From Shewanella saliphila (lineage in GTDB: Bacteria > Pseudomonadota > Gammaproteobacteria > Enterobacterales > Shewanellaceae): a stretch of 64,000 bases of DNA. The translations under genes and the position numbers were made by a program. The stretch lies in the NCBI RefSeq assembly GCF_014648295.1, contig NZ_BMQV01000001.1:186001-250000 (forward strand). The letters are read 5' to 3'. The notes under the pieces were generated by a model that ran no database searches, was not told the DNA's origin, and saw nothing but the letters and a program-made list of their open reading frames with translations. Shown here one piece after another: positions 52,041 to 62,631 of this stretch; the stretch's first letter is position 1; every line of letters starts with the position of its first letter.

Positions 52041-53050
52041 TTTCTTTTTCTCTGAAATTCGTTTACCGCTTTGTTATGTGCTTTTAATGTCGCTGAAAAT
52101 ACGTGGCTACCGTCATTACGTGATACAAAATATAAATAATTAACTTTCGCTGGGTTTGCCGCGGCAAATAACGATGCACGGCTCGGCGCCGCAATAGGGG
52201 TTGGCGGTAGTCCGTCTATTTTGTAGGTATTAAATGCCGTGGCTTCACGCAAGTCTTTACGCGTAATGTTGCCTTTATAGCGCTCGCCCATACCATAAAT
52301 CACTGTCGGGTCGGTTTGTAAGCGCATGCCCTTTTTAAGGCGATTGTTAAATACCGCTGACACCCAATCACGTTCTTCTGGTTTGCCCGTTTCTTTTTCA
52401 ATAATGGAGGCAATAATCAATAACTCATAAGGTGAGTTTAACGCCAAGTCTTTATCACGCCCTGCCCATGCTTGCTTGAGACTCATTTGCATCATATCAA
52501 AACTGCGTTGCAACACGGTTTGCACGTTATCATCGGCATGATAGTGAAACGTTTCAGGATAAAACTTACCCTCTGGTAAGCCCGAGGTATCGCCATTGGC
52601 CAGCAACACTTGATTAAAGTCGTCGTGACCGACAATTAACCGCTCACTTTTTGCTAACGCTTGTTGCCACTCTTTAATTGATTTACCTTCAATTAAAGTG
52701 ACACTAAATACTGCTTCTTGACCTAAACGAACACGCTTGAACACACTCTCAAGGGTATCACCCGGGATAAGTTGATAATAACCCGTTTTAATCTGTGCCA
52801 GTTTAGGCTCAAGCTTGACTAGATATTTTACTTTCCAGCTGTCGGTTATTAACGCTTGTTGTTCTAAGTGTTGCGCCAGTTTGATTATAGAAGTACCAGG
52901 TTCAACATTTAGTGGTTCGACTTGATCAAGTTGTAAAGCTTGTTTTTGAAAGACGATTAATTCGTTAACAAACCAATAGCCTGAGAGACAAACTACGGCA
53001 AATAGTGGAATTAAACTTGCCAATAAACGTGTTGTTATTGTTTTTATCAT
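52037..53050 (-). CDS. mltG: Endolytic murein transglycosylase MltG
   Basis: Inner-membrane enzyme that cuts nascent glycan strands and may set their length. The 337 residues have one N-terminal helix ([19 protein letters not shown]), a LysM-like region (about 60-110), and the YceG domain with [16 protein letters not shown], where the second Glu is catalytic, and [12 protein letters not shown]. The frame is open to 53101, but the ATG at 53050 overlaps the pabC stop by 4 bp and gives a normal start. Confidence 0.94.
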   Translation of the reverse strand: MIKTITTRLLASLIPLFAVVCLSGYWFVNELIVFQKQALQLDQVEPLNVEPGTSIIKLAQHLEQQALITDSWKVKYLVKLEPKLAQIKTGYYQLIPGDTLESVFKRVRLGQEAVFSVTLIEGKSIKEWQQALAKSERLIVGHDDFNQVLLANGDTSGLPEGKFYPETFHYHADDNVQTVLQRSFDMMQMSLKQAWAGRDKDLALNSPYELLIIASIIEKETGKPEERDWVSAVFNNRLKKGMRLQTDPTVIYGMGERYKGNITRKDLREATAFNTYKIDGLPPTPIAAPSRASLFAAANPAKVNYLYFVSRNDGSHVFSATLKAHNKAVNEFQRKRK

Positions 53051-53880
53051 GATGGTAAATTTACACTCAAAACATGCCTGAATCGCGACGTATGCGTCCA
53101 ACGGCTAAATTGAAATTGATCAATGGTGTGCACATCAACTACACCAAATAAACTGTTAGTCAGAACGATATGTTCAGCGGCAGTAAGATCTTCATAACGC
53201 ATAGGTTTAACCATAACCTTGAGGCCATCTTGTAGTAATACATCGATAAATTGCTCGCGCATCACCCCGCTTACCCCAGCATGTGTTATTGCAGGGGTCA
53301 CTACCTTGCCACCTATTATCGCAAAGATATTTGCCATTGATGATTCTATCACCCAACCATCTGTATCACATACCAGCCAATCTTGAGTATTAGCCACTAA
53401 CGGCTGTGATTTAATCAGAACTTGCTCTAACCGGTTAAGGTGCTTCATGCCTGCCAGTAGCGGTTGGCGAGCAAGTGCGATGGGAGATGTTGCGAGTGCT
53501 ATCCCCTGTTGCTGCCATTGTTGATAATGCTCAGGGATTGGAGTGACACTGACGATTTCATTGATTTGGGTTTGCGCTGGCGCTTGATATCCACGCCCAC
53601 CTTCACCACGAGTCAGTAGTAACTTGATACAATGTTGAGGGTATTGAGTGGCCAAAGACAAGAGCTGACTAGTTAATGCCTCACTTGCTTGCCAATGCAT
53701 GCCTAATCGCAAACAACTTTGTTGTAAGCGCGACAGGTGATTGTCCATAAACAAAACCGCCGCTAGCTGATTAGTAGCAGCGGTGCGCATTGTTGCAAAC
53801 ACGCCATCACCGTATGCCAATCCGCGGTCAAAAGGACTGACTGTGCCTTGTGCTACCTGGTTAACCCAAACCAATGCCAT
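53047..53880 (-). CDS. pabC: Aminodeoxychorismate lyase
   Basis: PLP enzyme that makes p-aminobenzoate for folate. The 277 residues of this fold-type IV protein have FDRGLAYGDGVFATMR near the start, the PLP lysine in the AGMKHLNRLEQVL segment (about residue 140), and VIESSMANIFAI. Its ATG overlaps the dcd stop by one base (TAATG), and mltG follows with an ATGA overlap, so the whole block is one transcript. Confidence 0.93.
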   Translation of the reverse strand: MALVWVNQVAQGTVSPFDRGLAYGDGVFATMRTAATNQLAAVLFMDNHLSRLQQSCLRLGMHWQASEALTSQLLSLATQYPQHCIKLLLTRGEGGRGYQAPAQTQINEIVSVTPIPEHYQQWQQQGIALATSPIALARQPLLAGMKHLNRLEQVLIKSQPLVANTQDWLVCDTDGWVIESSMANIFAIIGGKVVTPAITHAGVSGVMREQFIDVLLQDGLKVMVKPMRYEDLTAAEHIVLTNSLFGVVDVHTIDQFQFSRWTHTSRFRHVLSVNLPS

Positions 53881-54464
53881 TATTTGTCCTGGCTGATCCG
53901 GCTAGCCACAGCGTCTTGCTGATCTTTGTACTTAGCGTTTTTACGTGTGTTATAAGGCCGTGCAACGGGTGAGCTTAAACGTTCAAAGTTAAGCGCACCA
54001 ATTGTCATGCCAGGGCGAAGCGCCAACGGCAATTTACCACTGTTATAAAACTCTAATACAATTTTACCCTGCCAACCGGGATCAATACGATGTGCAGTCA
54101 CATGGACCATTAAGCCTAAACGAGCCAATGATGAGCGACCATCTAACCAACCCACAATATCTGGCGGTAAAGTGACGCTCTCATAAGTTATCGCCAGAGC
54201 TAATTCACCTGGGTGAAGAAAAAAAGCATTATCGTCAGTTATTTCGATTTTATCGCTCATAACACGATCAAGTGCTAACTGCATTTCTGCACTTGGGCCA
54301 CTTAAATCAATGTAAGGTGCTGTATGGTCTTCAAATACTCGAAATTGACTCCCTAAACGGACATCAACACTGACTCCCGATATAGCATCAATACCAGGGC
54401 GTGGATCGATAATAATGGTGCCATTATCTAAACACTGCTCAATTTCGATATCTGTTAAACGCAT
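53880..54464 (-). CDS. dcd: dCTP deaminase
   Basis: Deaminates dCTP to dUTP, the main route to dTTP in enterics. The 194 residues match the family throughout: [45 protein letters not shown] with the catalytic Glu, and [15 protein letters not shown] at the end. It lies next to udk, as in E. coli. Confidence 0.97.
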   Translation of the reverse strand: MRLTDIEIEQCLDNGTIIIDPRPGIDAISGVSVDVRLGSQFRVFEDHTAPYIDLSGPSAEMQLALDRVMSDKIEITDDNAFFLHPGELALAITYESVTLPPDIVGWLDGRSSLARLGLMVHVTAHRIDPGWQGKIVLEFYNSGKLPLALRPGMTIGALNFERLSSPVARPYNTRKNAKYKDQQDAVASRISQDK

Positions 54465-54486
54465 GCGGCACTTTCTCCCTGAAAGG

Positions 54487-55125
54487 CTATTTAGCCAATA
54501 AATGCTGTATTCTTGCTTTTAAAATATCAGTGGCGATACGGTTTTTACCGCCACGAGGCACAATAATGTCAGCATATTGTTTAGACGGTTCAATGAACTG
54601 TAAAAACATTGGACGAACAGTTCTTTTATATTGCGAAATAACCGACTCCATGGTTCTGCCACGTTCAGCTACGTCACGGGTTAAACGACGAAGGAAACAG
54701 ATATCCAGAGGGGTGTCCATAAACACACTCGCGTCCATTAAATCACGTAATTTAGGATCTGTTAGTAATAAGATCCCTTCTAAAATAATGACTTTTTTAG
54801 GTTGCATGACTAACGTGTCACTCGTGCGAGTGTGCTCTGTATAGCTATAACAAGGAATATGAACAGCTTCACCCTGTTTAAGTTGCGTTAAATGTGTCGC
54901 TAATAATTGATGGTCTAACGCTTTAGGATGGTCATAGTTTGTTTTAACTCGTTCATCCATGGTCATATGACTTTGATCACGGTAGTAGGCATCTTCGTTA
55001 ATCACCCCAATTTGGTTGGTGCCTAAATCGCTGCACAACTCTTCAAAAATGGTTTTGGCAATTAAACTTTTACCTGAAGCCGACGCACCGGCGATCCCAA
55101 TAATGACACACTGCTGAGAATTCAT
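54487..55125 (-). CDS. udk: Uridine kinase
   Basis: Salvages uridine and cytidine with GTP as donor. The 212 residues have the P-loop [11 protein letters not shown] (about 9-19), [28 protein letters not shown] and the DxC-type [13 protein letters not shown] helix. It lies 22 bp upstream of dcd and 9 bp after apbC, in the same operon. Confidence 0.97.
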   Translation of the reverse strand: MNSQQCVIIGIAGASASGKSLIAKTIFEELCSDLGTNQIGVINEDAYYRDQSHMTMDERVKTNYDHPKALDHQLLATHLTQLKQGEAVHIPCYSYTEHTRTSDTLVMQPKKVIILEGILLLTDPKLRDLMDASVFMDTPLDICFLRRLTRDVAERGRTMESVISQYKRTVRPMFLQFIEPSKQYADIIVPRGGKNRIATDILKARIQHLLAK

Positions 55126-55134
55126 CTCTTAACC

Positions 55135-56250
55135 TTATTCGTCGTCTGATATGCTAATGTTTACGGTTGATGTAACTTGTTGAAGTGCTAATTCTGCCCC
55201 TAATTTACGGGCAATTTCGCGATATATCCCTGACACTTCACTTTCTGGCTCACTGATCACACTTGGAGCGCCGTTATCCATAGATTCACGAATATTAATA
55301 TGCAGTGGTAATGCGCCTAATAATGGCACATTGTACCTTTGGGCGATTTGGCTGCCGCCATGCGTCCCAAATGGGTGTTCTTTATGGCCACATTCAGGAC
55401 ATAAATGAAAACTCATATTTTCAATAATACCGAGCACCGGAATGTTCACTTTATTGAACATAGTGATGCCTTTTTTCGCATCCGCTAAGGCGATGTCTTG
55501 TGGTGTTGTCACAATGACTGCGCCACTCACAGGGACTTTTTGCGATAAGGTAAGCTGAATGTCACCGGTTCCTGGTGGCATGTCGATAATTAAATAGTCA
55601 AGTTCAGGCCACTGCGTTTCATTTAAAAGTTGAGCTAACGCTCCAGCAGCCATAGGTCCGCGCCATACTGCAGCTTCATCACCGCTAAGCATAAAGCCAA
55701 TGGACTGAGCTGAAATGCCATGGGCAGATGCTGCTGTCATGTGCTTGCCATCTGGCGATTGTGGACGAAAGTTTGGGATCCCTAACATCAGCGGAATTGA
55801 AGGTCCGTAAATATCGGCATCTAAAATGCCCACTTCTGCGCCTTCAGCTTTTAACGCTAATGCAAGATTGACAGCCGTAGTTGATTTACCCACACCGCCT
55901 TTACCAGATGCAACAGCAATCACTTGCTTAACGTTTGGGATAGGAGGAATGGCAGGAAGGGCTGAATAAACACGAGGTTGAAAATCGATTTCACATTCAA
56001 CTTCGTCAATGGCATCTAATACCGCTAAACGATTGGTTATCGCCATAACAGTATCGCGATATTGGGTCATACAAGGATAAGGATAAACTAGACCTAATTG
56101 TAAACGTTTATCCGTGATAGCGAGCGAACTAACACACTCGGCAGAGACTAAGCCTTTTTTCAGATAAGGATCAACAAAGGCCTCTAAAATATCTAAAACA
56201 GGTGACAGTAATTCATCACTTAATTGATAATTTGTTTGCGTTTTAATCAA
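55135..56250 (-). CDS. apbC: Iron-sulfur cluster carrier ATPase ApbC (Mrp)
   Basis: A P-loop ATPase that carries [4Fe-4S] clusters. The 371 residues have an N-terminal MIP18/DUF59-like part (about 1-90), the Walker A ASGKGGVGKSTT with the deviant lysine, DADIYGPSIP, and the cluster-binding pair CPECG. The start is a TTG at 56250 with GGAG 8 nt upstream; no nearby ATG fits better. First gene of the nine-gene minus-strand operon, divergent from metG as in E. coli. Confidence 0.95.
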   Translation of the reverse strand: MIKTQTNYQLSDELLSPVLDILEAFVDPYLKKGLVSAECVSSLAITDKRLQLGLVYPYPCMTQYRDTVMAITNRLAVLDAIDEVECEIDFQPRVYSALPAIPPIPNVKQVIAVASGKGGVGKSTTAVNLALALKAEGAEVGILDADIYGPSIPLMLGIPNFRPQSPDGKHMTAASAHGISAQSIGFMLSGDEAAVWRGPMAAGALAQLLNETQWPELDYLIIDMPPGTGDIQLTLSQKVPVSGAVIVTTPQDIALADAKKGITMFNKVNIPVLGIIENMSFHLCPECGHKEHPFGTHGGSQIAQRYNVPLLGALPLHINIRESMDNGAPSVISEPESEVSGIYREIARKLGAELALQQVTSTVNISISDDE

Positions 56251-56405
56251 AACCGCAGCTCCAAACGTGAAATTTTTACAAGTGTATCAGAACTTGGTAA
56301 AAAAATAGCGATTAATACACTTTTTAAGTCATGTTTTGATGAAAAATTTAAGTCAATCGGTTAGGATTGGAGCATATTTTGAGTGTAATTTGATATAGAG
56401 ATAAC

Positions 56406-58442
56406 ATGACAACATCACAGCGAAAAATACTGGTCACAAGTGCCCTACCTTACGCTAACGGTCCAATCCATTTAGGCCACATGCTTGAATATATCCAAAC
56501 GGATATCTGGTCTCGTTTCCAAAAGCTACGTGGTCATGAATGCCACTACATTTGTGCAGATGATGCTCACGGCACGCCGATTATGCTTAAAGCCCAGCAA
56601 ATGGGGATCACACCAGAAGAAATGATTGCTCAAGTGCAAAAAGAGCATCAACAAGATTTCGCTGACTTCAATATCCAATTTGATAATTTTCATAGCACCC
56701 ATAGCGATGAAAACCGTGAATTAGCCAACGACATCTACCTAAAGCTACGTGATGCGGGTTACATTAAAACCAAAACCATCTCACAACTTTACGATCCTGA
56801 AAAAAACATGTTTTTGCCAGACCGTTTTGTTAAAGGCACCTGCCCAAAATGTAAGTCTGAAGATCAATATGGCGACAACTGTGATAACTGCGGTGCAACC
56901 TATAGCACGACTGATTTAATCAATCCTAAATCAGCGGTGTCTGGTGCCACGCCTGTAATGAAAGACACTGAACACTTCTTTTTTGACTTACCTGCATTTG
57001 AAGGCATGTTGAAAGAATGGATCCAATCAGGCTCATTACAGCAAGAAATGGCTAACAAATTGGGCGAGTGGTTTGAGCAAGGCCTGCAACAGTGGGACAT
57101 CTCACGTGATGCTCCTTATTTTGGTTTTGAAATTCCAGACGCGCCAGGCAAATTCTTTTACGTTTGGTTAGACGCCCCTATCGGTTACATGGGTTCATTT
57201 AAAAACTTATGCGATAAACGTGACGACCTAAACTTTGATGACTTTTGGAGCCTAGACTCAACAGCTGAAGTGTATCACTTCATCGGAAAAGACATTGTTT
57301 ACTTCCACAGCTTGTTTTGGCCTGCCATGTTAGATGGTGCGGGTATTCGTAAACCAACCAGTGTTTATGCCCACGGTTATGTCACTGTAAACGGCGCAAA
57401 AATGTCTAAATCTAAAGGGACGTTTATTAAAGCCCGTACTTATTTAGATAACTTGGACCCTGAATACTTGCGTTATTACTATGCCGCTAAGCTTAATAGC
57501 CGTATTGATGACTTAGACTTAAACCTTGAAGACTTTGCCCAACGCGTTAACTCTGATTTAGTGGGTAAGTTAGTCAATCTTGCTTCTCGTACCGCAGGTT
57601 TTATCAGTAAACGTTTTGACGGTAAGCTAGCCAAAGTCGCTGACAACAGCCTGGCTGAATCGTTTTTAGCTAAAAGTGAAACCATTGCCGAATTTTACGA
57701 AACCCGTGAGTTTGGTAAGGCCATGCGCGAAATTATGGCATTAGCTGACATTGCAAATGGCTACGTTGCCGACGCTGCACCTTGGCAGTTAGTTAAACAA
57801 GATGACAAGCAAGAAGAAGCGCACCAAGTGTGCAGTAATGCATTAAACTTGTTCCGTATTTTGGTGACCTATCTTAAACCCGTACTGCCAAAACTTGCCC
57901 AAGATGTTGAAGGTTTCTTACAACTGACATTAACGTGGGACAATTTAGCGCAAGATTTATCTGGTCATGAAATTGCACCGTTTAAAGCCTTAATGCAACG
58001 TATTGACATGAAGAGCATTGAAGCGATTATTGAAGCGTCAAAAGAAAACCTGCAAGTGACTCAAGCGCCAGCGCCGACACAAACGGTTGACCAATTAGCG
58101 CAAGACCCCATCAGCCCAGAAATCACCTTCGATGACTTTGCTAAAATTGATTTGCGTATTGCGCGCATCAGCAAAGCTGAACACATCGAAAAGGCCAATA
58201 AGTTATTGCGCCTTGAGCTTGATTTAGGCGGCGAGACTAAACAAGTGTTTGCAGGGATTAAATCAGCCTACGCGCCTGAAGATTTAGTCGGCAAGTTAAC
58301 GGTTATGGTGGCTAACCTTGCACCGCGCACCATGAAATTTGGCGAGTCAGAGGGTATGGTGTTAGCTGCAGGACCTGGTGGTAAAGACTTGTTTATTTTA
58401 GAGCCTCACGAAGGTGCACAACCAGGTATGCGCGTTAAATAG
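56406..58442 (+). CDS. metG: Methionyl-tRNA synthetase
   Basis: Charges tRNA-Met. The 678 residues have the HIGH-type motif [12 protein letters not shown] (about 15-26), a zinc knuckle with CPKC and CDNC (about 140-165), the KMSKS-type AKMSKSKGT (about 335), an anticodon-binding helix bundle, and a C-terminal EMAP-like tRNA-binding domain (about 575-678: [11 protein letters not shown] to [11 protein letters not shown]) that dimerises the enzyme. It is divergent from apbC. Confidence 0.98.
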   Translation: MTTSQRKILVTSALPYANGPIHLGHMLEYIQTDIWSRFQKLRGHECHYICADDAHGTPIMLKAQQMGITPEEMIAQVQKEHQQDFADFNIQFDNFHSTHSDENRELANDIYLKLRDAGYIKTKTISQLYDPEKNMFLPDRFVKGTCPKCKSEDQYGDNCDNCGATYSTTDLINPKSAVSGATPVMKDTEHFFFDLPAFEGMLKEWIQSGSLQQEMANKLGEWFEQGLQQWDISRDAPYFGFEIPDAPGKFFYVWLDAPIGYMGSFKNLCDKRDDLNFDDFWSLDSTAEVYHFIGKDIVYFHSLFWPAMLDGAGIRKPTSVYAHGYVTVNGAKMSKSKGTFIKARTYLDNLDPEYLRYYYAAKLNSRIDDLDLNLEDFAQRVNSDLVGKLVNLASRTAGFISKRFDGKLAKVADNSLAESFLAKSETIAEFYETREFGKAMREIMALADIANGYVADAAPWQLVKQDDKQEEAHQVCSNALNLFRILVTYLKPVLPKLAQDVEGFLQLTLTWDNLAQDLSGHEIAPFKALMQRIDMKSIEAIIEASKENLQVTQAPAPTQTVDQLAQDPISPEITFDDFAKIDLRIARISKAEHIEKANKLLRLELDLGGETKQVFAGIKSAYAPEDLVGKLTVMVANLAPRTMKFGESEGMVLAAGPGGKDLFILEPHEGAQPGMRVK

Positions 58443-58474
58443 ACCACAAAGTTGTGTTGTAAAAAACCAATATT

Positions 58475-58502
58475 AAAAAAGACCGCCTCGACGGTCTTTT
58501 TT
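58475..58502. terminator. Bidirectional intrinsic terminator, metG / antiporter
   Basis: AAAAAAGACCG pairs with CGGTCTTTTTT around CCTCGA. T-runs follow on both strands; it lies between the convergent metG and antiporter genes. Confidence 0.94.
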
Positions 58503-58529
58503 AATGGTTTACTCAATGACGTTTTGCTC

Positions 58530-60473
58530 TTACGGCTTAATAGGGTTATCGACGGGTTCAACTTGGGCTGAATCGACATCACCGTTATGATTTACCACAA
58601 GACTCTCTTCAACATCATCTTGATGAGCAGCATTATCTTCATCCATGGCCTGCTTTAGGCGTTCTTCATACAACATAAATAACTTAATAAAGTCATTACT
58701 AAAACGCTCACCTGCAGACTCTTTTAACCAAAAATCATATAGCCGCTTTGATGCTTCTTTTTCTACGCGTTTATAAGTGGCTTTGCGCCTCATGGCATAT
58801 TCTTCACTGTGCCCCAGCAACTGCAATGACGATACACTCAGCTCTAGTGCAGAGTGATGTGTTTCTGATTCAACCACATCTGCCCCAGCCTCTTTCAGCA
58901 AGTGTCCGTGGCCTCTATCAAATGCTCTGGCCACAATCTTAAGTTTGGGGTAACTGTGATGTAAATATTTCACTAGCTCAACACTGCTCTCACGATTATC
59001 AATCGCCACCACAAATAGTGACGCCTCTTCAATACCCGCCGTTTTCAGTAAATCTGGCCGCGTTGCATCACCGTAATAAGCTTTAGTGTTAATCCGTCTA
59101 ATGGTATCCACTTGCGACACCTGATAATCCAGCACAACGGTTTTAATGTTATTTGAAATTAAAAACCGATTCACCACCTGGCCAAATCGGCCAATCCCGG
59201 CAATAATCACTGTCCCTTCATCATCAATATTGTCTTGTTCGCGCTGATTGGTTTTCACCTGAAAACGCGGATAAATCACTTTATCAAATAAGATGAATAA
59301 ACCAGGGGTTAAAAACATCGACAAAGCGACGACTATTGATAAGGTTTGCGCTAAATCGGTTGGAATAACATGTTGCTGAACACTGAAGCTGAGTAATACA
59401 AAACCAAATTCTCCGGCTTGAGCAAGACTTAATGCAAACAACCAACGGTCGCTGCCTTTAATCCTGAATATCAAGGCTAATAAATACAGCACAAACGCTT
59501 TTATTAACATCACACTAAAGGTGATCAAGATAATTTCACCAAAACTTGCGAACAACACAGCAAAATCGATACCGGCACCAACGGTGATAAAGAAAAGCCC
59601 TAACAGTAAGCCTTTAAAAGGGCCAATATTGGCCTCTAATTCGTGCTTAAACTCACTGTTTGCTAGCACCACGCCCGCGAGAAAAGTTCCTAAAGCCGGA
59701 GAAATTCCCACTAAACTCATCAGCGCCGCAATACCAATCACCAGCATTAATGCTGCTGCAGTTGAAATTTCGCGCGCGCCAGATTCAGCGACCATTTTAA
59801 ACAGTGGCCGGCTCAGGTAATGTCCACCTAGCACCACCACGGCAATCGCCAATAACAGCACAATGGCATAGGCCCAACCCGGTAATGATGCCACCAGACT
59901 TAATTGTTCATGTTGCTCACTCAAACTACTGGCCGCAGCCTGAGCTTTTTCGACTAGTTCAGGTAAAGCCAATAACGGAATAAACGCCAGCATGGGAATA
60001 ACGGCAATATCTTGAAACAATAATACCGAAAAGGCATTTTTACCCGCATGGGTTTTGTTAAGACGCTTTTCTGACAGGGTTTGTAATACAATCGCTGTCG
60101 ACGATAACGAGAAAATTAATCCTATTGTCAGTGCAATACTGGTTTGGTATCCGGCATAAATCGCACAGGCCATAACCGCAACCACTGAGCCACTGACTTG
60201 CAAGCCACCAAGGCCTAGCAAGCGATTACGCATCGCCCAGAGCATTTTGGGCTCAAGCTCTAAGCCGACTAAAAACAACATCATTACCACACCGAACTCA
60301 GCAAAGTGTTGAATCGTATTGGTTTCGCTGCCCACAAGCCCAACAATAGGGCCAATAACCACACCAGCAATCAAGTAACCTAATACTGACCCTAAACCCA
60401 ATTTATTCGCTAACGGTACAGCAATCACCGCTGCGGTGAGGTAAATAAAAGCCTGTAAAAAATATTCCGTCAT
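58530..60473 (-). CDS. CPA2-family monovalent cation:proton antiporter (Kef-like)
   Basis: The 647 residues have an antiporter domain of about 12 helices (1-385), with LGLGSVLGYLIAGVVIGP and FLVGLELEP in the first helices. An RCK/TrkA-N domain follows from about 410 (VIIAGIGRFGQVVNRFL) for nucleotide or glutathione-adduct sensing. The tail is acidic. The order and RCK domain resemble KefB/KefC, so potassium efflux against proton uptake is likely. No KefF/KefG-type ancillary gene is adjacent. Confidence 0.88.
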   Translation of the reverse strand: MTEYFLQAFIYLTAAVIAVPLANKLGLGSVLGYLIAGVVIGPIVGLVGSETNTIQHFAEFGVVMMLFLVGLELEPKMLWAMRNRLLGLGGLQVSGSVVAVMACAIYAGYQTSIALTIGLIFSLSSTAIVLQTLSEKRLNKTHAGKNAFSVLLFQDIAVIPMLAFIPLLALPELVEKAQAAASSLSEQHEQLSLVASLPGWAYAIVLLLAIAVVVLGGHYLSRPLFKMVAESGAREISTAAALMLVIGIAALMSLVGISPALGTFLAGVVLANSEFKHELEANIGPFKGLLLGLFFITVGAGIDFAVLFASFGEIILITFSVMLIKAFVLYLLALIFRIKGSDRWLFALSLAQAGEFGFVLLSFSVQQHVIPTDLAQTLSIVVALSMFLTPGLFILFDKVIYPRFQVKTNQREQDNIDDEGTVIIAGIGRFGQVVNRFLISNNIKTVVLDYQVSQVDTIRRINTKAYYGDATRPDLLKTAGIEEASLFVVAIDNRESSVELVKYLHHSYPKLKIVARAFDRGHGHLLKEAGADVVESETHHSALELSVSSLQLLGHSEEYAMRRKATYKRVEKEASKRLYDFWLKESAGERFSNDFIKLFMLYEERLKQAMDEDNAAHQDDVEESLVVNHNGDVDSAQVEPVDNPIKP

Positions 60474-60530
60474 TAACGTTCCTTATTAACCCACCACATT
60501 TTCTCACCGCGATTAGGCTATAAAACCCAA

Positions 60531-61313
60531 TTACACTGGATTAACGATATCGATAAAGTGATGAGTTAAATCAAATTTACTGGCGAGGTGTTGACCAAGT
60601 GCCTTAATGCCAAATTGTTCCGTGGCGTGATGCCCTGCTGCAAAGTAATGTATCCCTTGCTCCATTGCAGCATGGTAAGTTCGCTCTGAGACTTCTCCGC
60701 TAATAAATGCATCCACCCCCATTTGCGCCGCTTGATCAATATAATCTTGTGCCCCGCCAGTACACCAGGCAATGGTTGAAATGGATTTGCTGTTATCACC
60801 GATATGCAACGGTTCACGTTTAAGCACGTTATTGAGTAACTGGCTAAATTCAGTTGCAGTTACAGGATGCTCTAGGTGACCGTGCCACAATAAATCTTGC
60901 GCTACGGGTTCATACACTCGTGGGCTTAAAATCCCCAATTGATAAGCTAACTGAGCATTATTACCAATGCCATGATGCGCATCTAAAGGTAAATGATAAC
61001 CAAACAAGCTGATGTCATGATCCATTAAGGCTTTAATTCGGCGGTATTTCATGCCGGTGATCACTTCAGGTTCATTTTTCCAAAAGAAACCATGATGCAC
61101 CAAAATAGCATCAGCATTAACGGCAATGGCTTGTTCTATTAATGCCTGACAAGCCGTAACCCCAGTGACTATAGTGCGAATTTGCCCTTTGCCCTCAACT
61201 TGCAATCCATTTGGGGCATAGTCTTTAAACGCTGAAACATTCAAAAAAGTGTCTAAATACGACGAGAGATCTTGTCGCGAGATAACGGACTTTCCTTGCT
61301 GATGTGTAGACAT
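60531..61313 (-). CDS. Nif3-like dinuclear metal hexameric protein (YbgI type)
   Basis: The 260 residues carry the metal ligands ILVHHGFFWK (His-His), GYHLPLDAH and the C-terminal HHATEQFG with His and Glu. The family is widely conserved and forms toroidal hexamers; the role is debated (GTP cyclohydrolase I type 2 is a frequent label). The gene stands alone 57 bp from the antiporter gene on the same strand. Confidence 0.9.
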   Translation of the reverse strand: MSTHQQGKSVISRQDLSSYLDTFLNVSAFKDYAPNGLQVEGKGQIRTIVTGVTACQALIEQAIAVNADAILVHHGFFWKNEPEVITGMKYRRIKALMDHDISLFGYHLPLDAHHGIGNNAQLAYQLGILSPRVYEPVAQDLLWHGHLEHPVTATEFSQLLNNVLKREPLHIGDNSKSISTIAWCTGGAQDYIDQAAQMGVDAFISGEVSERTYHAAMEQGIHYFAAGHHATEQFGIKALGQHLASKFDLTHHFIDIVNPV

Positions 61314-61623
61314 AATATTCCTAAAAGTACTGTGAAACTGAACGGGTTCACTCGATTGAGTGTGACCGAAAATAATGGGGTGATGACTTTACTAAGCGAT
61401 TAACATTAACAGTAAAAATCATGTCGAGTTAACGCCTCAATGTGATGACCTACAGTTTAACTCAAGCCCGAATATTTCAGCAATAGCAGTGAAATATGTC
61501 GATAAAAACGACTTTATGAGTGATAAACCAACAATTTTAGCAGTCAATTGGACTTTTGTAGTGTTAACACTTTAAAATTCATTACAACCTTCATTTAACA
61601 TGATAACAAATAGGTTATTAACT
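61314..61623. other. Divergent intergenic region, nothing recognised
   Basis: A 310-bp stretch between the Nif3-like gene and the small plus-strand gene. It contains a short CACTC-GATT-GAGTG hairpin near 61349 and should carry both promoters, but no boxes or RNA gene are clear. Confidence 0.45.
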
Positions 61624-61977
61624 ATGACAACATTGACTAAAGAAGAGGTCATCAGCCAACTGCAAATGGCACTTGAAAAACAATCAGGCAAAGCGGTGTC
61701 GATTGAGCAAGCTGGCAGCTGGTATAAAATCGACGGTGGTAAATCGGTACGTTTTAGCGAACTTGAAACCATGCATGGCGAGTTGTGTGCAGCAAGCACA
61801 GCCTCTGAAGTAAAAGCCTCTAGCGCAAAAGCTGTGGTGAAAGCAGAAGTTAAACCTGCTAAGACGCAACCCAGTAAAAAAGCCACTGCGACATCTGATG
61901 GGTTAACGCCTAAACAATTATGGCGTCAAAAGCTTGAAAACGCAGCTGGCAGCCAAACCTTGCCACGAGGATTCTAA
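61624..61977 (+). CDS. Small hypothetical protein, 117 aa
   Basis: I do not recognise a family. The first 55 residues are a compact mixed domain (KEEVISQLQMALEKQSGKAVSIEQAGSWYKIDGGKSVRFSEL, split here as two motifs: an amphipathic helix and a WYKIDGG strand). Then follows an Ala/Lys-rich linker and a conserved-looking basic end (LTPKQLWRQKLE). No signal peptide or membrane helix is present, so it is probably cytoplasmic. The frame is open to 61600, but the ATG at 61624 is preferred. A strong terminator follows at 62020. Confidence 0.7.
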   Translation: MTTLTKEEVISQLQMALEKQSGKAVSIEQAGSWYKIDGGKSVRFSELETMHGELCAASTASEVKASSAKAVVKAEVKPAKTQPSKKATATSDGLTPKQLWRQKLENAAGSQTLPRGF

Positions 61978-62019
61978 TTTATTACGGCTTATTCGTATAA
62001 AATAAATTAGCATCAACAC

Positions 62020-62041
62020 AAAAGGAGCCTAGGCTCCTTTT
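62020..62041. terminator. Bidirectional intrinsic terminator
   Basis: AAAAGGAGCC-TA-GGCTCCTTTT is a near-perfect palindrome between the convergent 117-aa gene and the glycine-zipper gene. Confidence 0.85.
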
Positions 62042-62090
62042 ATGTTATTGATACTTTCTTGTTTGATCGATTGTTGTCAGATTAATCGAG

Positions 62091-62579
62091 TTACATGGCT
62101 AAATCGACTCGGACATAACCTTTTAAATATACCACTCGCACTTCATTTCCAGCACTAAAGCTCATGCCTGGGTCGAGATCTTGAATCACCATCACTTGGG
62201 TGCCATCTTCTTGAGTGATCATTAATTCTACCAGTTTATTTTCAAGATAATAGGCCGATTGTCCATGCTGACTGCCTAAACCGCCACCAATTAACGCACC
62301 CAATACCGTAGCCACATCCTGGCCTGAACCGCTACCAAATTGATGACCAATCACCCCACCGATTAAGGCTCCGCCAAATGTTTTCCAACCGCTGCGGCTG
62401 TCTTCGACTAATTGCTTTTCACTCACCTGTCGTACTGACTCAATGTTGCCGTACAATACTTTCTCAACCGGCACAGCCTGGTTACGCTCATAAGCGGCTT
62501 GTGCCAGGCTACTAAACAAGCAAAATGTCAGTAATACAGCAAAAAAACTCTTTCCGGTGACGGTTATGATTTTAAACAT
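62091..62579 (-). CDS. Glycine-zipper 2TM-domain envelope protein
   Basis: A 162-residue exported protein. The signal peptide ends near AQA and has no lipobox Cys, unlike the related SlyB/Pcp lipoproteins. Two glycine-zipper hairpins follow (GGALIGGVIGHQFGSGSGQ and VLGALIGGGLGSQHGQ), then a beta-rich C-terminal part with MVIQDLDPGMSFSAGNEVRVVY. The family lies at the envelope, often under envelope-stress control. Its role here is unknown. Confidence 0.85.
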   Translation of the reverse strand: MFKIITVTGKSFFAVLLTFCLFSSLAQAAYERNQAVPVEKVLYGNIESVRQVSEKQLVEDSRSGWKTFGGALIGGVIGHQFGSGSGQDVATVLGALIGGGLGSQHGQSAYYLENKLVELMITQEDGTQVMVIQDLDPGMSFSAGNEVRVVYLKGYVRVDLAM

Positions 62580-62631
62580 CGCTATTTTCCGCTAAGTTAA
62601 CGATAAGGTATGACAATTAATATACTCAATT

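Noticed and set aside
60566..60817. 83-residue minus-strand frame
   Set aside because: Out-of-frame shadow of the Nif3-like gene on the same strand.
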